The notes below the pieces were generated by a model. It searched no databases, was not told where the DNA came from, and saw nothing but the letters and a program-made list of their open reading frames with translations. A program made the position numbers and the translations under genes. Shown here piece after piece: positions 1 to 8,287 of a DNA stretch of 21,887 nt (position 1 is the first letter of the stretch; the number at the start of each line of letters is the position of its first letter). Origin of the DNA: an uncultured Campylobacter sp. (GTDB taxonomy: Bacteria > Campylobacterota > Campylobacteria > Campylobacterales > Campylobacteraceae). The stretch spans positions 1-21,887 of the forward strand of contig NZ_CALIAV010000037.1 of the NCBI RefSeq assembly GCF_938045625.1. The letters run 5' to 3'.

Positions 1-68
1 ATTTTTATATTTTAAATTACATTATTTGAGTTTCGAGAAAATAAAATTTGTAAATTTAGGAGGATTTT

Positions 69-779
69 ATGAAGCAGGCTTTGCTTTTAAGCAGTTCGAG
101 TTACAAGGATACGGGCTATCTTAAGCATTGTAAAAACTGGATATACGACTTTTTAAAAGAGTGCGAGGTTTGGGACGAGCAGGTGCTTTTTATCCCGTAT
201 GCCGGAGTTCGCCGCACAAACGACGAGTACGAGCAAAAAGTCATCGACTGCCTGGAGTACAAAAATATCGCGTCCATCCATAAATTTAGCGATCCAAAAC
301 GCGCCGTAGCCGAGGCCAAAGCCATCTGCATCGGCGGCGGAAACACATTTGTGCTGCTTTACTATCTTTATAAATTTGATTTAGTCGAAGCTATCAGGCA
401 AAGAGTGGAGGCCGGAGTGCCGTATTTTGGCTGGAGTGCGGGCGCAAACGTCGCGGGAAGCACGATGATGACGACAAACGATATGCCTATCATCATGCCA
501 AAGAGCTTTGATTCGCTAAATATCTTCCCGCATCAGATAAATCCGCACTTTATCAGCGGCAAGATCGCAGGACACAACGGCGAAAGCAGGGAGGAGAGGC
601 TGGAGGAGTTTTTGATAGTAAATCAAAAAAGCCTGATCTACGCGCTGCCTGAAGGCACGGCTCTAAGGATAAAGGGCGAAAACGCGGCCGTGATGGGTAT
701 GGAAAATAGCCCGGTTTTAAAAATGGCGTATCAAAAAGAAACCGAGCTTATAAAAGTCGGCGAGAGCTTTAAATTTTAG
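69..779 (+). CDS. pepE: Dipeptidase E (alpha-aspartyl dipeptidase, peptidase family S51)
   Basis: Cytoplasmic serine peptidase that cleaves dipeptides with N-terminal aspartate (Asp-Xaa), a source of free aspartate. The 236-residue product is close to the family length. The nucleophile motif GWSAGAN carries Ser123. The conserved TTNDMP segment gives Asp138, and INPHF gives His160. These match the Ser120/Asp135/His157 triad of the enterobacterial enzyme with a constant offset of 3. The GGGNTF glycine segment at about 89-94 is also typical. The ATG at 69 has an AGGAGG ribosome site (58-63) at good spacing. It stands alone before dcuC. In this genus aspartate can be deaminated to fumarate, which fits the dcuC and frd genes in the same window (inference). 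Assignment is confident. Confidence 0.93.
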   Translation: MKQALLLSSSSYKDTGYLKHCKNWIYDFLKECEVWDEQVLFIPYAGVRRTNDEYEQKVIDCLEYKNIASIHKFSDPKRAVAEAKAICIGGGNTFVLLYYLYKFDLVEAIRQRVEAGVPYFGWSAGANVAGSTMMTTNDMPIIMPKSFDSLNIFPHQINPHFISGKIAGHNGESREERLEEFLIVNQKSLIYALPEGTALRIKGENAAVMGMENSPVLKMAYQKETELIKVGESFKF

Positions 780-787
780 CCGTTTGG

Positions 788-814
788 GCCCGCACTCAAA
801 TTTAACTAGCGGGC
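788..814 (+). terminator. Weak hairpin after pepE
   Basis: GCCCGC and GCGGGC pair across a 15-base loop shortly after the pepE stop. There is only a poor T-run behind it, so termination is uncertain. The rest of the 780-1046 spacer is rich in AAATTT words and shows no gene. Confidence 0.3.
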
Positions 815-1046
815 TAAAATCGGTAAAAACGTTCTTTAAAATAGTCGTTACGATTTGGCGAAATTTAACGAAAAACTCAAATTTAAGGCGCGGTTTTTTA
901 GAGGCCCGCAAATTTTAGATAAACGCCTGTCGACGAATTTAAACGAAAAGATTAAATTTGACTCGAAACTAGCGCGCAAAACCCAAGCGGCGCAAATTTG
1001 GTCTAAATTTGAAATAAGTACAAAACACAAAATTAAAGGGGACAAA

Positions 1047-2354
1047 ATGGCTACTGCTAAACTAATCTGTGCGGTCATAGGCTTGATCGCCGTCGTATTT
1101 TTATTGGTCAAAAAAAGAGAGACCAAAACCGTACTCATCGGCGTGGGACTCGTGCTCTGCGTCATCTGTCTAAATCCGCTCGGAGCGCTTGAGAGCTTTA
1201 CGAAGTCGATGACCTCTGCGGGGCTTATCAAGGCGATTTGCGCTAGCATGGGCTTTGCTTATGTTATGAAGGTGACTAAGTGCGACCAGCACCTAGTTTT
1301 GCTGCTTACGAAGCCGATGAAAGATATCGGATTTTTTCTGATTCCGGCTACTTTCGTACTGACTTATCTTATCAATATCGCGATACCGTCGGCTGCGGGC
1401 TGCTCGGCTGCGGTCGGAGCTACGATGATACCGCTTTTGATGGCCTCTGGCGTACGTCCTGCGATGGCGGGAGCGGCGGTGTTTGCGGGAACGTTTGGCG
1501 GCGTGCTAAGCCCCGGTTCCGCGCACAACATCTTCGTAACCGACATGGTTAAAAAGACAAACGAAGCCTACACCGTCCAAGACGTCATCGGCGTACAGTT
1601 TCCAAACGCCGTAGCCGCTGGTATCGTCGTTTTGATCGTGATTAGCTTGACGGCGATTATCTTTAAAGATTATCAAAAAGGGCAGGATTTTTCGCCTAAA
1701 TCTACAAGCAACGCGGGCGAAGCGACGCAGACGAAGGTAAATTTACTCTTTGCTCTAGCGCCTCTCATCCCGCTAGTTATCCTAGTCGTCGGCGGCACCG
1801 GCCTAAATAAAATCTCATGGCTAGCATGGACGAAGATGGGCGTGGCCGAGGCTATGATCCTTGGCGCTATCATCGCGGTTTTCATCACGTGGACGAGCCC
1901 GGAAAAGATCACCAAAGAGTTTTTTAACGGTATGGGTAGTGCCTACGCCGAGGTTATGGGTATCATCATCGCTGCCGGCGTTTTCGTCGCAGGTCTAAAG
2001 GCGTGCGGAGCGATCGATGCGGTCACTGAGTGGTTGAAACACTCTCAGGAGTTCGTGCGCTACGGCGGTACTTTCGTGCCGTATCTCATGGGTACGGTTA
2101 CGGGCTCCGGCGACGCCGCTACTATGGCGTTTAACCAAGCTATCACCGTTCACGCCGCGGATCTGGGCTTTGCGCAGGATAAGCTAGGTATGGCCGCTGC
2201 GATCTCGGGCGCTCTAGGCCGCTCGTCGTCTCCTATCGCGGGTGCAGCGATCGTGTGTGCCGGTCTAGCTATGGTTAGCCCGGTTGAGATAGCTAAGCGA
2301 ACGGCTCCGGCGATGGCGATAGCCGTGTGCGTCATAGCGTTTTTTATGCTCTAA
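1047..2354 (+). CDS. dcuC: C4-dicarboxylate transporter, DcuC family
   Basis: Inner-membrane carrier of 435 residues, near the 455-460 residues of E. coli DcuC/DcuD. The family is tied to anaerobic succinate efflux and fumarate/succinate exchange. It is hydrophobic almost throughout, with about a dozen membrane segments. Family-like stretches include IAIPSAAGCSAAVGATMIP and FGGVLSPGSAHNIFVTDMV in the N-terminal half and TGSGDAATMAFNQ and GRSSSPIAGAAIV in the C-terminal half. The open frame continues upstream to 855. I place the start at ATG 1047 because AAAGGGG lies just before it, the protein then begins directly with a membrane helix, and the 64 upstream codons are basic, AAATTT-rich and look non-coding. 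Succinate export would complete fumarate respiration by frdCAB in this window (inference). Substrate direction cannot be read from sequence. Confidence 0.9.
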   Translation: MATAKLICAVIGLIAVVFLLVKKRETKTVLIGVGLVLCVICLNPLGALESFTKSMTSAGLIKAICASMGFAYVMKVTKCDQHLVLLLTKPMKDIGFFLIPATFVLTYLINIAIPSAAGCSAAVGATMIPLLMASGVRPAMAGAAVFAGTFGGVLSPGSAHNIFVTDMVKKTNEAYTVQDVIGVQFPNAVAAGIVVLIVISLTAIIFKDYQKGQDFSPKSTSNAGEATQTKVNLLFALAPLIPLVILVVGGTGLNKISWLAWTKMGVAEAMILGAIIAVFITWTSPEKITKEFFNGMGSAYAEVMGIIIAAGVFVAGLKACGAIDAVTEWLKHSQEFVRYGGTFVPYLMGTVTGSGDAATMAFNQAITVHAADLGFAQDKLGMAAAISGALGRSSSPIAGAAIVCAGLAMVSPVEIAKRTAPAMAIAVCVIAFFML

Positions 2355-2375
2355 ATTTACGGAGCTAGATTTGAT

Positions 2376-2398
2376 AAAGTCGGCGCTTTGCCGACTTT
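2376..2398 (+). terminator. Hairpin terminator after dcuC, possibly bidirectional
   Basis: A perfect 9-bp stem, AAAGTCGGC / GCCGACTTT, with a GCTTT loop sits 21 bases after the dcuC stop. The stem starts with AAA and ends with TTT, so it could serve transcripts from either side; the Sel1-repeat gene converges on it from the right. Confidence 0.65.
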
Positions 2399-2552
2399 GC
2401 GTTTGCCGGGGCGATGCTTATCGTCCTGGCTCATGATTTGATTTTTGCGAGAGATTTTTATACGTGCAGCTTGCCGCTAAAATGTGACGCTAAAACGGCA
2501 AATTTTACCATCAAATTTACTGAGTCAAATTTGCCGCGCAAAGGCGGCCGTG

Positions 2553-3122
2553 CTATCTTTGGATAAACTCTTTATATCGGTCGCAGGCTAGCTCCGGCTC
2601 CATATCGCACGCTTTTTTGAGGTATTTTTTGGCTGCATTTGCGTCCTCTTTGACGCCTCGTCCTTGCGCGTATAGGTTGCCTAGGTTGTAGCATCCGCCG
2701 CCGTTATCCATGCCGCAGGCTTTGGCGTAAAATTCGCTAGCTTTTGCATAGTCTTGCCTGGCGCCGCGCCCGTTTGCGTAGGCAAAGTCCAAATTTGAAC
2801 AACCCGCCTCATCGCCCATATCGCACGCCTTTGCGTAAAGCTGGGCGGCTTTTCTACCGTCCTGCGCTACGCCGTTGCCGTTGCCATATAAAAAGCCCAA
2901 ATTTGAGCAGCCGGCGCCGTTACCTAGATTGCAAGCCTTTGAGTAGAGCTCGGCCGCCTTTTGATAATCCTGCACGGCTCCTTCCCTAGCGTTGTCGTAC
3001 AAGACTCCAAGCTCGTATCAGCTTGCGCTCTTTTCGCCGTCGCACTCCTTTTGCAGCGCGTCTAGATCGGTGCCGTTTAATAAGACCGAAGCCGCAATTA
3101 GCGGTAAAAATATCTTTTTCAT
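2553..3122 (-). pseudogene. Secreted Sel1/Hcp-like repeat protein interrupted by an in-frame TGA
   Basis: Reading from ATG (3122-3120, preceded by AGGAG) gives MKKIFLPLIAASVLL, a signal-peptide-like start, then a run of Sel1-like repeats to a TAG at 2553-2555 (189 codons besides the stop). Codon 35, at 3020-3018, is TGA. After it the frame continues with four cysteine pairs of spacing C-x7-C (for example CNLGNGAGC, CDMGDEAGC, CGMDNGGGC), as in Helicobacter cysteine-rich proteins, whose paired cysteines form disulfides. The TGA sits exactly where the first pair needs its second cysteine: CDGEKSAS then TGA. One base change (TGC to TGA) explains this, so I call it a nonsense-broken gene. Selenocysteine read-through or a sequencing error are alternatives. 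Without read-through, a TTG start at 3002 could give a 149-residue cytoplasmic remnant without the signal peptide. Confidence 0.75.
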
Positions 3123-3154
3123 TAAATTTGCTCCTATTTAAAATCACTTTTTGC

Positions 3155-3160
3155 ATTTTA
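3155..3160 (-). promoter_or_regulatory. Possible -10 box for the Sel1-repeat gene
   Basis: On the minus strand TAAAAT lies 32 bases before the ATG at 3122. No clear -35 is visible, which is usual for Campylobacter sigma-70 promoters. Confidence 0.35.
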
Positions 3161-3294
3161 CGCAAAGCGAACTTAAATTCGGGCGATTCGGTCAAATTTA
3201 CGGTTCAAATTTGACGTAAATTTGGGCTAGCGCTGTGAAGAGATGGGTCTCGTAAACGTAGATAAAGGTAGTAAGCGGGGGCGATTGCGACTTG

Positions 3295-3326
3295 CAAATT
3301 TGAGAGCGAATTCGCCCTCAAATTTG
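3295..3326 (-). terminator. Near-perfect palindrome just after pepT
   Basis: A 32-base palindrome with 10-bp outer arms CAAATTTGAG / CTCAAATTTG, one mismatched pair, then a GCGAATTCGC core. It starts 8 bases beyond the pepT stop on the minus strand. It lacks a clear T-run, so it may act as a 3'-end stabilising hairpin rather than a classical terminator. Confidence 0.5.
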
Positions 3327-3333
3327 ACCAAAT

Positions 3334-4569
3334 TTATTTCTCTGCTATGATTTTTACGATCTCGCAGATGACGTTGCTGGCCGCACGTAGCGATTTTACC
3401 GGCAGGTACTCGTAGATGGAGTGAAAGTTGTGCGCGCCGGTAAAGAGATTCGGACACGGTACGCCTTTTTCCGAGATGACCGCGCCGTCGTATCCGCCTC
3501 GCATTGGGATCACTTTTGGCTCGATATTTAGGCGTGCGTAGGCCTGCTTTGCCGCGACGACGGGTAGGCTGTTTTCGCCGTCAGCTAGGTAGTTAAATAC
3601 GTTTTTGTAGCGGTCTTTTAGACTGATCTGCACTCTGTGCGCGCCGTAAATTTTAGCAAACGAGTCTGCTAAATCCTGTAAAAACGCCATGCGCTGTGCG
3701 TATTTTGCCTCGTTAAATTCGCGAACGTCAAGCTTTAGCACGGTCTTTGCGCTGTTGCCCGATAGCTCCTTGACCCAGTAGTAGCCCTCGACGCCGTCCG
3801 TGTACTCGGGTGCTTCGCCGCCGGGTAGCATCGAGATAAATTTGTGCGCGAGTAGCAATGAATTTACTAGCTTACCTTTGGCATTCATCGGGTGCGCAGA
3901 CTGCCCGACGAAGGTCACGACCGCGTCGCCGGCGTTCCAGTTTTGGTAAATCAGCTCGCCTATGCCGCAGCAGTCCAGACAATAGGCAAAGTCGGCCTTG
4001 ATCTCCGAGACGTCAAGCGCCTTGGCTCCGCGCAGGCCTTGCTCCTCGTCGGGTAAAAAGCCAAACGTCACGTCGCCGTGCTTTATTTGCGGGTTTTGTA
4101 TGAAAAACTGCGCGGCGTTTACGATGGCGGCGATCGCTGCCTTATCATCCGCGCCTAGCAGGCTGGTGCCGTCAGTGACGATGAGGTCGTCTCCGACGTA
4201 GTTGGCAAGCTCTGGAAATTCGCTAAGTTTGAGCGTTATGCCTAGCTCTTTATTTAGCGTGACGTCGCCGCCCTCGTAGCGCACGATTTGCGCTTTCGTA
4301 TCGTTTTTTTGCTCCGCGCTCGTATCAAGGTGCGCGAAAAACGCCACAGAGGGCAGCTTTTTGGCGGAGTTTGACGGCAAAACGGCCGTAGTTATGGCGT
4401 TTTCTCGTCTTTTTATATTTTGCAAGCCGAGCTGCTTTAGTTCGCTTTCTATTAGCTTTGCCGGATCGTGCTCGGCCTCGTTTGAGGGCATGATGCCCGC
4501 CGCGCCCGCTTCGCGGTTTGTGGTTGTGTTGATCTTCGTGTAGCGCAAAAATCTCTCGACTATGTCCAT
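3334..4569 (-). CDS. pepT: Peptidase T (zinc tripeptidase, M20B family)
   Basis: Cytoplasmic aminotripeptidase that removes the N-terminal residue of tripeptides. The 411 residues compare with 408 in E. coli. Zinc-site motifs are all present: AHLDTS (His80, Asp82), LLGADDKAAIA (Asp141/142), PDEEQGLRG (catalytic Glu175 and ligand Glu176), YCLDCCG (Asp199) and the C-terminal TGAHNFHSIYE, where His383 aligns with the last ligand. The dimerisation-domain start GQSAHPMNAKGKLVNS is also typical. The ATG at 4569 follows AGGAG, and a TATAAT lies on the minus strand at 4603-4608. It stands alone, divergent from the 4706 gene. With pepE it indicates use of small peptides, a common carbon source in these mostly asaccharolytic bacteria. 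Confidence 0.95.
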   Translation of the reverse strand: MDIVERFLRYTKINTTTNREAGAAGIMPSNEAEHDPAKLIESELKQLGLQNIKRRENAITTAVLPSNSAKKLPSVAFFAHLDTSAEQKNDTKAQIVRYEGGDVTLNKELGITLKLSEFPELANYVGDDLIVTDGTSLLGADDKAAIAAIVNAAQFFIQNPQIKHGDVTFGFLPDEEQGLRGAKALDVSEIKADFAYCLDCCGIGELIYQNWNAGDAVVTFVGQSAHPMNAKGKLVNSLLLAHKFISMLPGGEAPEYTDGVEGYYWVKELSGNSAKTVLKLDVREFNEAKYAQRMAFLQDLADSFAKIYGAHRVQISLKDRYKNVFNYLADGENSLPVVAAKQAYARLNIEPKVIPMRGGYDGAVISEKGVPCPNLFTGAHNFHSIYEYLPVKSLRAASNVICEIVKIIAEK

Positions 4570-4602
4570 GTTTGCTCCTAAATTTGGGATAAAATTTATG
4601 AA

Positions 4603-4608
4603 ATTATA
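4603..4608 (-). promoter_or_regulatory. -10 box of pepT
   Basis: Minus-strand TATAAT, 33 bases before the pepT ATG. It matches the genus's strong -10 and weak -35 pattern. Confidence 0.6.
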
Positions 4609-4672
4609 CTATCTTTTAATTAAGCTTAAAATAAAAATTTAATTTCTTCGGACGGATTTAAAATTTAAACGG

Positions 4673-4678
4673 TATAAT
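4673..4678 (+). promoter_or_regulatory. -10 box for the 4706 gene
   Basis: TATAAT preceded by TTTAAA-rich sequence, 27 bases before the ATG at 4706. It is divergent from the pepT promoter in a 136-base spacer. Confidence 0.6.
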
Positions 4679-4705
4679 TCGCAAACCAAATTTAAAGGAG
4701 CAAAA

Positions 4706-5416
4706 ATGCGAAATTTACGCTACGTAAGCGACTTTTCGGACTTTCATCAGGTTTTTTCGGCGACTCTGGGCAAGATGGCGACCGTGCAAAATAGATTTGC
4801 GGATATCGTCGGCAATCTCGACTGGAACGCGGATTTTGATCGCTGCGAGATAGCTTTTGGCGATCAAATTTACAAGATACAGTTTATCGGCAGCGAGTCA
4901 AACGTGAGCGACACGTGGCTGTGGGGACACACGAACGTAAATAACTTCGGCGAGGAGGCGACGCGGTTTTCGGCTGAGGTGTTGCGCACGGGGACGGAGT
5001 GGGGCTTGCAGGCTTTTAGCGAGCCTAGTTTTGAGCTGGATGAAACCTTTAACGGCCATACGCTTTGCATAGCTGCATGCGGAGCGGTGGGCGAAAATTT
5101 ATGCTACTACGGCTGCAGGCACGATAAGGGCTGCGCGTTCGTGGCTATAACTGATGCGCCGACTTCGCTTTTTGAGCCTCTTAGCGCGCACGAGTTTGTT
5201 AAAACAGCAAGCGGTTGTATACAAAATCACGACGTAGATCATAAAATTTTTATCAAAAGTTTTTTGGAATTCAACGGAGTCAAATTTGATGAAAATATCG
5301 AGAAAGGTGGATTTTTTAAAAAAGCCAAAGACGAAATCGTAGCTAAATTTGATAAGGAGCTTTTGATCAAATTTGACGATAAGGGTAGGATTTCGGGGTT
5401 TAAATATGAATTTTAA
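4706..5416 (+). CDS. Conserved hypothetical protein, DUF6882-like
   Basis: Predicted soluble protein of 236 residues with no signal peptide or membrane helix. The central pattern, an aromatic-rich WLWGHTN segment near 71-77 after a short beta-strand-like IYKIQFIGSES stretch, recalls the DUF6882 family, whose function is unknown. The middle holds several cysteines (CIAACG, CYYGCRHDKGC). The C-terminal 50 residues repeat a KFD/KFDD-like pattern at the protein level, partly because CAAATTTGA words are frequent here. The ATG at 4706 has AAAGGAG in front, and a TATAAT lies at 4673-4678. It ends 49 bases before the convergent dctA stop. Family placement is from memory of the motif, so moderate to low. 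Confidence 0.6.
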   Translation: MRNLRYVSDFSDFHQVFSATLGKMATVQNRFADIVGNLDWNADFDRCEIAFGDQIYKIQFIGSESNVSDTWLWGHTNVNNFGEEATRFSAEVLRTGTEWGLQAFSEPSFELDETFNGHTLCIAACGAVGENLCYYGCRHDKGCAFVAITDAPTSLFEPLSAHEFVKTASGCIQNHDVDHKIFIKSFLEFNGVKFDENIEKGGFFKKAKDEIVAKFDKELLIKFDDKGRISGFKYEF

Positions 5417-5465
5417 TTTGGGTAGTTTGAGTGAGGCGATGAGCTAAAAGCCCACCACCTTAAAT

Positions 5466-6836
5466 TTACGAATGAAAGTGAAACTCGTCTGGGTGATCTA
5501 GCGCGTAGCGGAATTTCTCCATATCTACTTTTTTATCCCAGATCGAGATGATTAGGCAGCCTACGGCGTTGCCGCAGAGGTTTCCGACCGCGCGCATCTC
5601 GGACATAAATTTATCCACGCCAAGCAGCACCGCAACTGTAACCACCGGAATACCGGCGCTTGGAAGCGCGGCAAGCGTACCGGCAAGTATGATAAATCCG
5701 GAGCCCGTGACGCCGACGGCACCCTTGCTTGTTACCATCAAGATGACTAGAATTTGTATCAAATGCTCGATTGTTAGCGGGATACCGAAGGCTTGAGCGA
5801 GGAAAATAACGCTAAGCGATAGGTAGATGTTCGTGCAGTCGAGGTTAAACGAATATCCCGTCGGTATGATGAGTCCGACCGCACCTCTGTGGATGCCCGC
5901 GGCTTCTAGCTTTTGCATGAGCGGAGCTAGCGCGGTCTCCGAGGAGCTCGTCGCAAACACGATCAGGACTTCTTTTGCGATGAAGCGCATAAATTTAAAG
6001 ATATTAACCTTCGCAAAATAGCAAATCACGCCCAAAACTACGAATATAAAAAACAAGCTCGCAATCGCCATAACGAAAAGTAACTCAAGCATACCCAAAA
6101 GCGAGTTAATGCCGAATTTACCGATCAAAAATGCCATCGCGGAAAACGCCGCAACCGGGCTAAATAGCATCAAAATCGTAAGCAGTTTTAGCACCCAGTG
6201 CTGAACGATTTCAAGCGGTTTTAGGATCTTCTTTTTATAGTCGTGCTTTAAAAACGAGATCGCAACAGCCGTAACGATTGCCAAAAATAGCACTTGAAGC
6301 GTGTTTGATTTGATAAACGGATCAAGTAGATGCACGTAAGGGAAGATACCGTCAACCGGTACAGCGCCGCGTAAAATATGAAGCGTATGCGCTAAAATTC
6401 CGCTATTTGCGTCTATATTTGAGGCTTGGCTCGTAAATTTTTCTACGCTAGAGGCATCAAGCTGTGTATAGTCAAGGTGCATATCGTGACCCGGTTTTAG
6501 CGTTTCGCCAAAGATTATTCCCACGGCAAGAGCTATGGTGCTAACGACCTCAAAGTAGATAAATCCCTTAAGTCCGATAGAGCCTAGTTCCTTCATGCTC
6601 TCAAGTCCGATGATACCTGAGACGATCGTGAGGAAAATGATCGGTCCGATGAGGGCTTTTAAAGCTTTGATAAAGTAGTCGATGCCAGGCTTGCTCGCGA
6701 TGCCTAGATCGGGAAAAATCATACCGACCGCGATACCCGCGACGATGCCGAAAACCACCCAAAACGCTAGGTTGGTAAACATTCTAATAAGAAAAGGTTT
6801 TTGCGGTTTTGCCGCGTTTGAAACGCTTGGGTTCAA
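5466..6836 (-). CDS. dctA: Dicarboxylate/amino acid:cation symporter (DAACS family, DctA-like)
   Basis: Inner-membrane secondary carrier of 456 residues that couples uptake of C4-dicarboxylates (or Asp/Glu) to H+ or Na+. It shows the family signatures in order: the serine-rich loop ATSSSETALAPLM (about 295-307), GYSFNLDCTNIYLSLSVIF (about 327-345, the NMD-like segment), SKGAVGVTGSGFI (about 370-382, second hairpin) and LGVDKFMSEMRAVGNLCGN (about 405-423), with the Asp, Arg and Asn residues that bind substrate. The start is TTG 6836, with AAAGGA about 9 bases upstream; the next internal ATG would remove 18 residues. It converges with the 4706 gene. Exact substrate is open: DctA-like C4-dicarboxylate is favoured over glutamate. 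Confidence 0.88.
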   Translation of the reverse strand: MNPSVSNAAKPQKPFLIRMFTNLAFWVVFGIVAGIAVGMIFPDLGIASKPGIDYFIKALKALIGPIIFLTIVSGIIGLESMKELGSIGLKGFIYFEVVSTIALAVGIIFGETLKPGHDMHLDYTQLDASSVEKFTSQASNIDANSGILAHTLHILRGAVPVDGIFPYVHLLDPFIKSNTLQVLFLAIVTAVAISFLKHDYKKKILKPLEIVQHWVLKLLTILMLFSPVAAFSAMAFLIGKFGINSLLGMLELLFVMAIASLFFIFVVLGVICYFAKVNIFKFMRFIAKEVLIVFATSSSETALAPLMQKLEAAGIHRGAVGLIIPTGYSFNLDCTNIYLSLSVIFLAQAFGIPLTIEHLIQILVILMVTSKGAVGVTGSGFIILAGTLAALPSAGIPVVTVAVLLGVDKFMSEMRAVGNLCGNAVGCLIISIWDKKVDMEKFRYALDHPDEFHFHS

Positions 6837-6953
6837 GAGGTGTCCTTTAAAAATTATTAAAAAGGTATTTTAACAAATAAATTTATATAAAAAGATAAAA
6901 ATTGCAGCGATTTTGGTCAAATTTTACCCGCCGCCGCAAATTTCGTTAAATTT

Positions 6954-7448
6954 TTACAAACTCTCTAAAATTTCGATCGAGTTTATCTTGTCGCCTTGCC
7001 TGACGCTATCTAGCGTTTTTAGGCTCGGCTCGTCCACGATCTGCCCAAACACCGTATGCACGCCGTCAAGGTGCGGCTGCGCGCTGTGGCAGACGAAAAA
7101 TTGACTTCCACCCGTGTCGCGACCCGCGTGCGCCATAGATAGCGCTCCGCGTTTATGCTTGTGTTTTTGACCTACGCACTCGCATTTTATGCGCCAGCCC
7201 GGCCCTCCGATGCCCGTACCGTGCGGGCAGCCGCCCTGGATCACGAAATTTGGGATCACGCGGTGGAAATTTAATCCGTCGTAAAAGCCGCTTTTGGCTA
7301 GATGAGCGAAATTCGTCACGGCTTGCGGCGCTTCGTCGCCGTAAAGCTCGAGCTTCATATCGCCTTTTTCGGTGTGGATCACGGCAAATTTGAGCTTAGC
7401 AAGCTCGGCCGCGTCGATGTCGTAGATTTTTAGTTCGTCGTTTCTCAT
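6954..7448 (-). CDS. Cyclophilin-type peptidyl-prolyl cis-trans isomerase
   Basis: Accelerates cis-trans isomerisation of Xaa-Pro bonds in folding proteins. The 164 residues hold the cyclophilin core: FHRVIPNFVIQGG (catalytic Arg in FHRV), ALSMAHAGRDTGGSQFFVC and HLDGVHTVFGQI. There is no signal peptide, so it should be cytoplasmic (PpiB-like). The first 20 residues precede the usual start of the fold. A Cys/His-rich loop (KCECVGQKHKHKRG) lies between the two active-site segments, as in the KCE...KH forms of this family. The ATG at 7448 has AAGGA in front. It starts 14 bases after yebC ends, so the two are probably co-transcribed. Confidence 0.93.
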   Translation of the reverse strand: MRNDELKIYDIDAAELAKLKFAVIHTEKGDMKLELYGDEAPQAVTNFAHLAKSGFYDGLNFHRVIPNFVIQGGCPHGTGIGGPGWRIKCECVGQKHKHKRGALSMAHAGRDTGGSQFFVCHSAQPHLDGVHTVFGQIVDEPSLKTLDSVRQGDKINSIEILESL

Positions 7449-7462
7449 TTTGTTCCTTAAAT

Positions 7463-8170
7463 TTATTCGATATTTGTATAAACCGCTTGCACGTCGTCGT
7501 CGTCTTCAAGTTTATCTAGGAGCTTTTCTAGCTCGTTCATTTGCTCTTCGTCTAGGCTTACGGGCGAGTTTGCGATGTATTGTAGGCTTGCTTTTTTGGC
7601 TTCAAGCCCCAGCTTTTCGATACCTTCGCTAAGTGTGCCAAAGCTTGCGTAATCTCCGTAGATATAAAGCACGCCGTCTTCCTCCTCGATCTCGGTTAGA
7701 CCGAAGTCGATGAGCTCTAGCTCGATCTCGTCAAGCTCTTTTGCCGGCATATCAAGCTCAAAAACGCTCTTTCTCGTAAACATAAAATTTAAGCTTCCGC
7801 TAGGCAAAATTTCGCCACCGTTTTTGCTAAATATCGCCTTGACGTTTGCGACCGTGCGAGTTGGGTTATCAGTAGCGCACTCGACGATGATTTGCACGCC
7901 GTGAGCGCCCTTGCCGTCGTAAAAGATGGTCTTGATATCCGCGCTATCTTTGCCGCTGGCGCGTTTTATCGCCGCGTCGATGTTGTCTTTTGGCATATTT
8001 TGCGCTTTGGCCGCTGCTATCGCGGCGCGAAGTTTCGGGTTCATATCAGGCTCGGTGCCACCCTCTTTAGCCGCCACGGTTATGGCTTTTGCGAGTTTTG
8101 GAAAAACCTTACTCATCTTGTCCCAGCGCGCTTCCTTCGCGGCGCGCCTATATTCAAACGCTCGTCCCAT
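7463..8170 (-). CDS. yebC: YebC/PmpR family protein
   Basis: 235-residue cytoplasmic protein of the YebC/PmpR/TACO1 family. Members were annotated as transcriptional regulators, and some are now linked to translation of proline-rich stretches. The family start is clear: MGRAFEYRRAAKEARWDKMSKVFPKLAKAITVAAKEGG, with the following PDMNPKLRAAIAAAKAQNMPKDNIDAAIKRA. The middle has YDGKGAHGVQIIVECATDNPTRTVANVKAIF and the C-terminus an acidic DEEQMNELEKLLDKLEDDDDVQAVYTN. Length and all three domains are complete. The ATG at 8170 follows AAAGGAA, and a TATAAT lies at 8197-8202 on the minus strand. First gene of a yebC-cyclophilin operon. Confidence 0.95.
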   Translation of the reverse strand: MGRAFEYRRAAKEARWDKMSKVFPKLAKAITVAAKEGGTEPDMNPKLRAAIAAAKAQNMPKDNIDAAIKRASGKDSADIKTIFYDGKGAHGVQIIVECATDNPTRTVANVKAIFSKNGGEILPSGSLNFMFTRKSVFELDMPAKELDEIELELIDFGLTEIEEEDGVLYIYGDYASFGTLSEGIEKLGLEAKKASLQYIANSPVSLDEEQMNELEKLLDKLEDDDDVQAVYTNIE

Positions 8171-8196
8171 TTCGTTCCTTTAAAAATTTTTGCCCA

Positions 8197-8202
8197 ATTA
8201 TA
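8197..8202 (-). promoter_or_regulatory. -10 box of yebC
   Basis: Minus-strand TATAAT (within TAGATATAAT), 27 bases before the yebC ATG. It is divergent from the GNAT/copA promoter. Confidence 0.6.
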
Positions 8203-8275
8203 TCTAAAAAAATTTTGCATTTTTTTAAAAATACGAGGTTTTGAGCGTATTAGCAAAAAATTTAGCTTTAAGTCC

Positions 8276-8281
8276 TATAAT
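8276..8281 (+). promoter_or_regulatory. -10 box placing transcription start at the GNAT start codon
   Basis: TATAAT preceded by TTTAAGTCC, the form typical of Campylobacter sigma-70 promoters. It ends 6 bases before the ATG at 8288, so transcription should begin at or next to the A of the ATG and give a leaderless mRNA. No ribosome site is present between the box and the ATG. Confidence 0.6.
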
Positions 8282-8287
8282 CCTCGT

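Noticed and set aside
855..1046. N-terminal extension of the DcuC frame (64 codons)
   Set aside because: Basic, AAATTT-rich, no ribosome site at 855. AAAGGGG before ATG 1047 and the immediate membrane helix favour the shorter protein.
2744..2989. Plus-strand frame opposite the Sel1-repeat gene
   Set aside because: Shadow of the repeat-rich gene on the other strand; no ribosome site and no recognisable domain.
7892..8287. Long N-terminal extension of the GNAT protein
   Set aside because: It is the reverse side of yebC and its promoter region. The GNAT fold starts at 8288.
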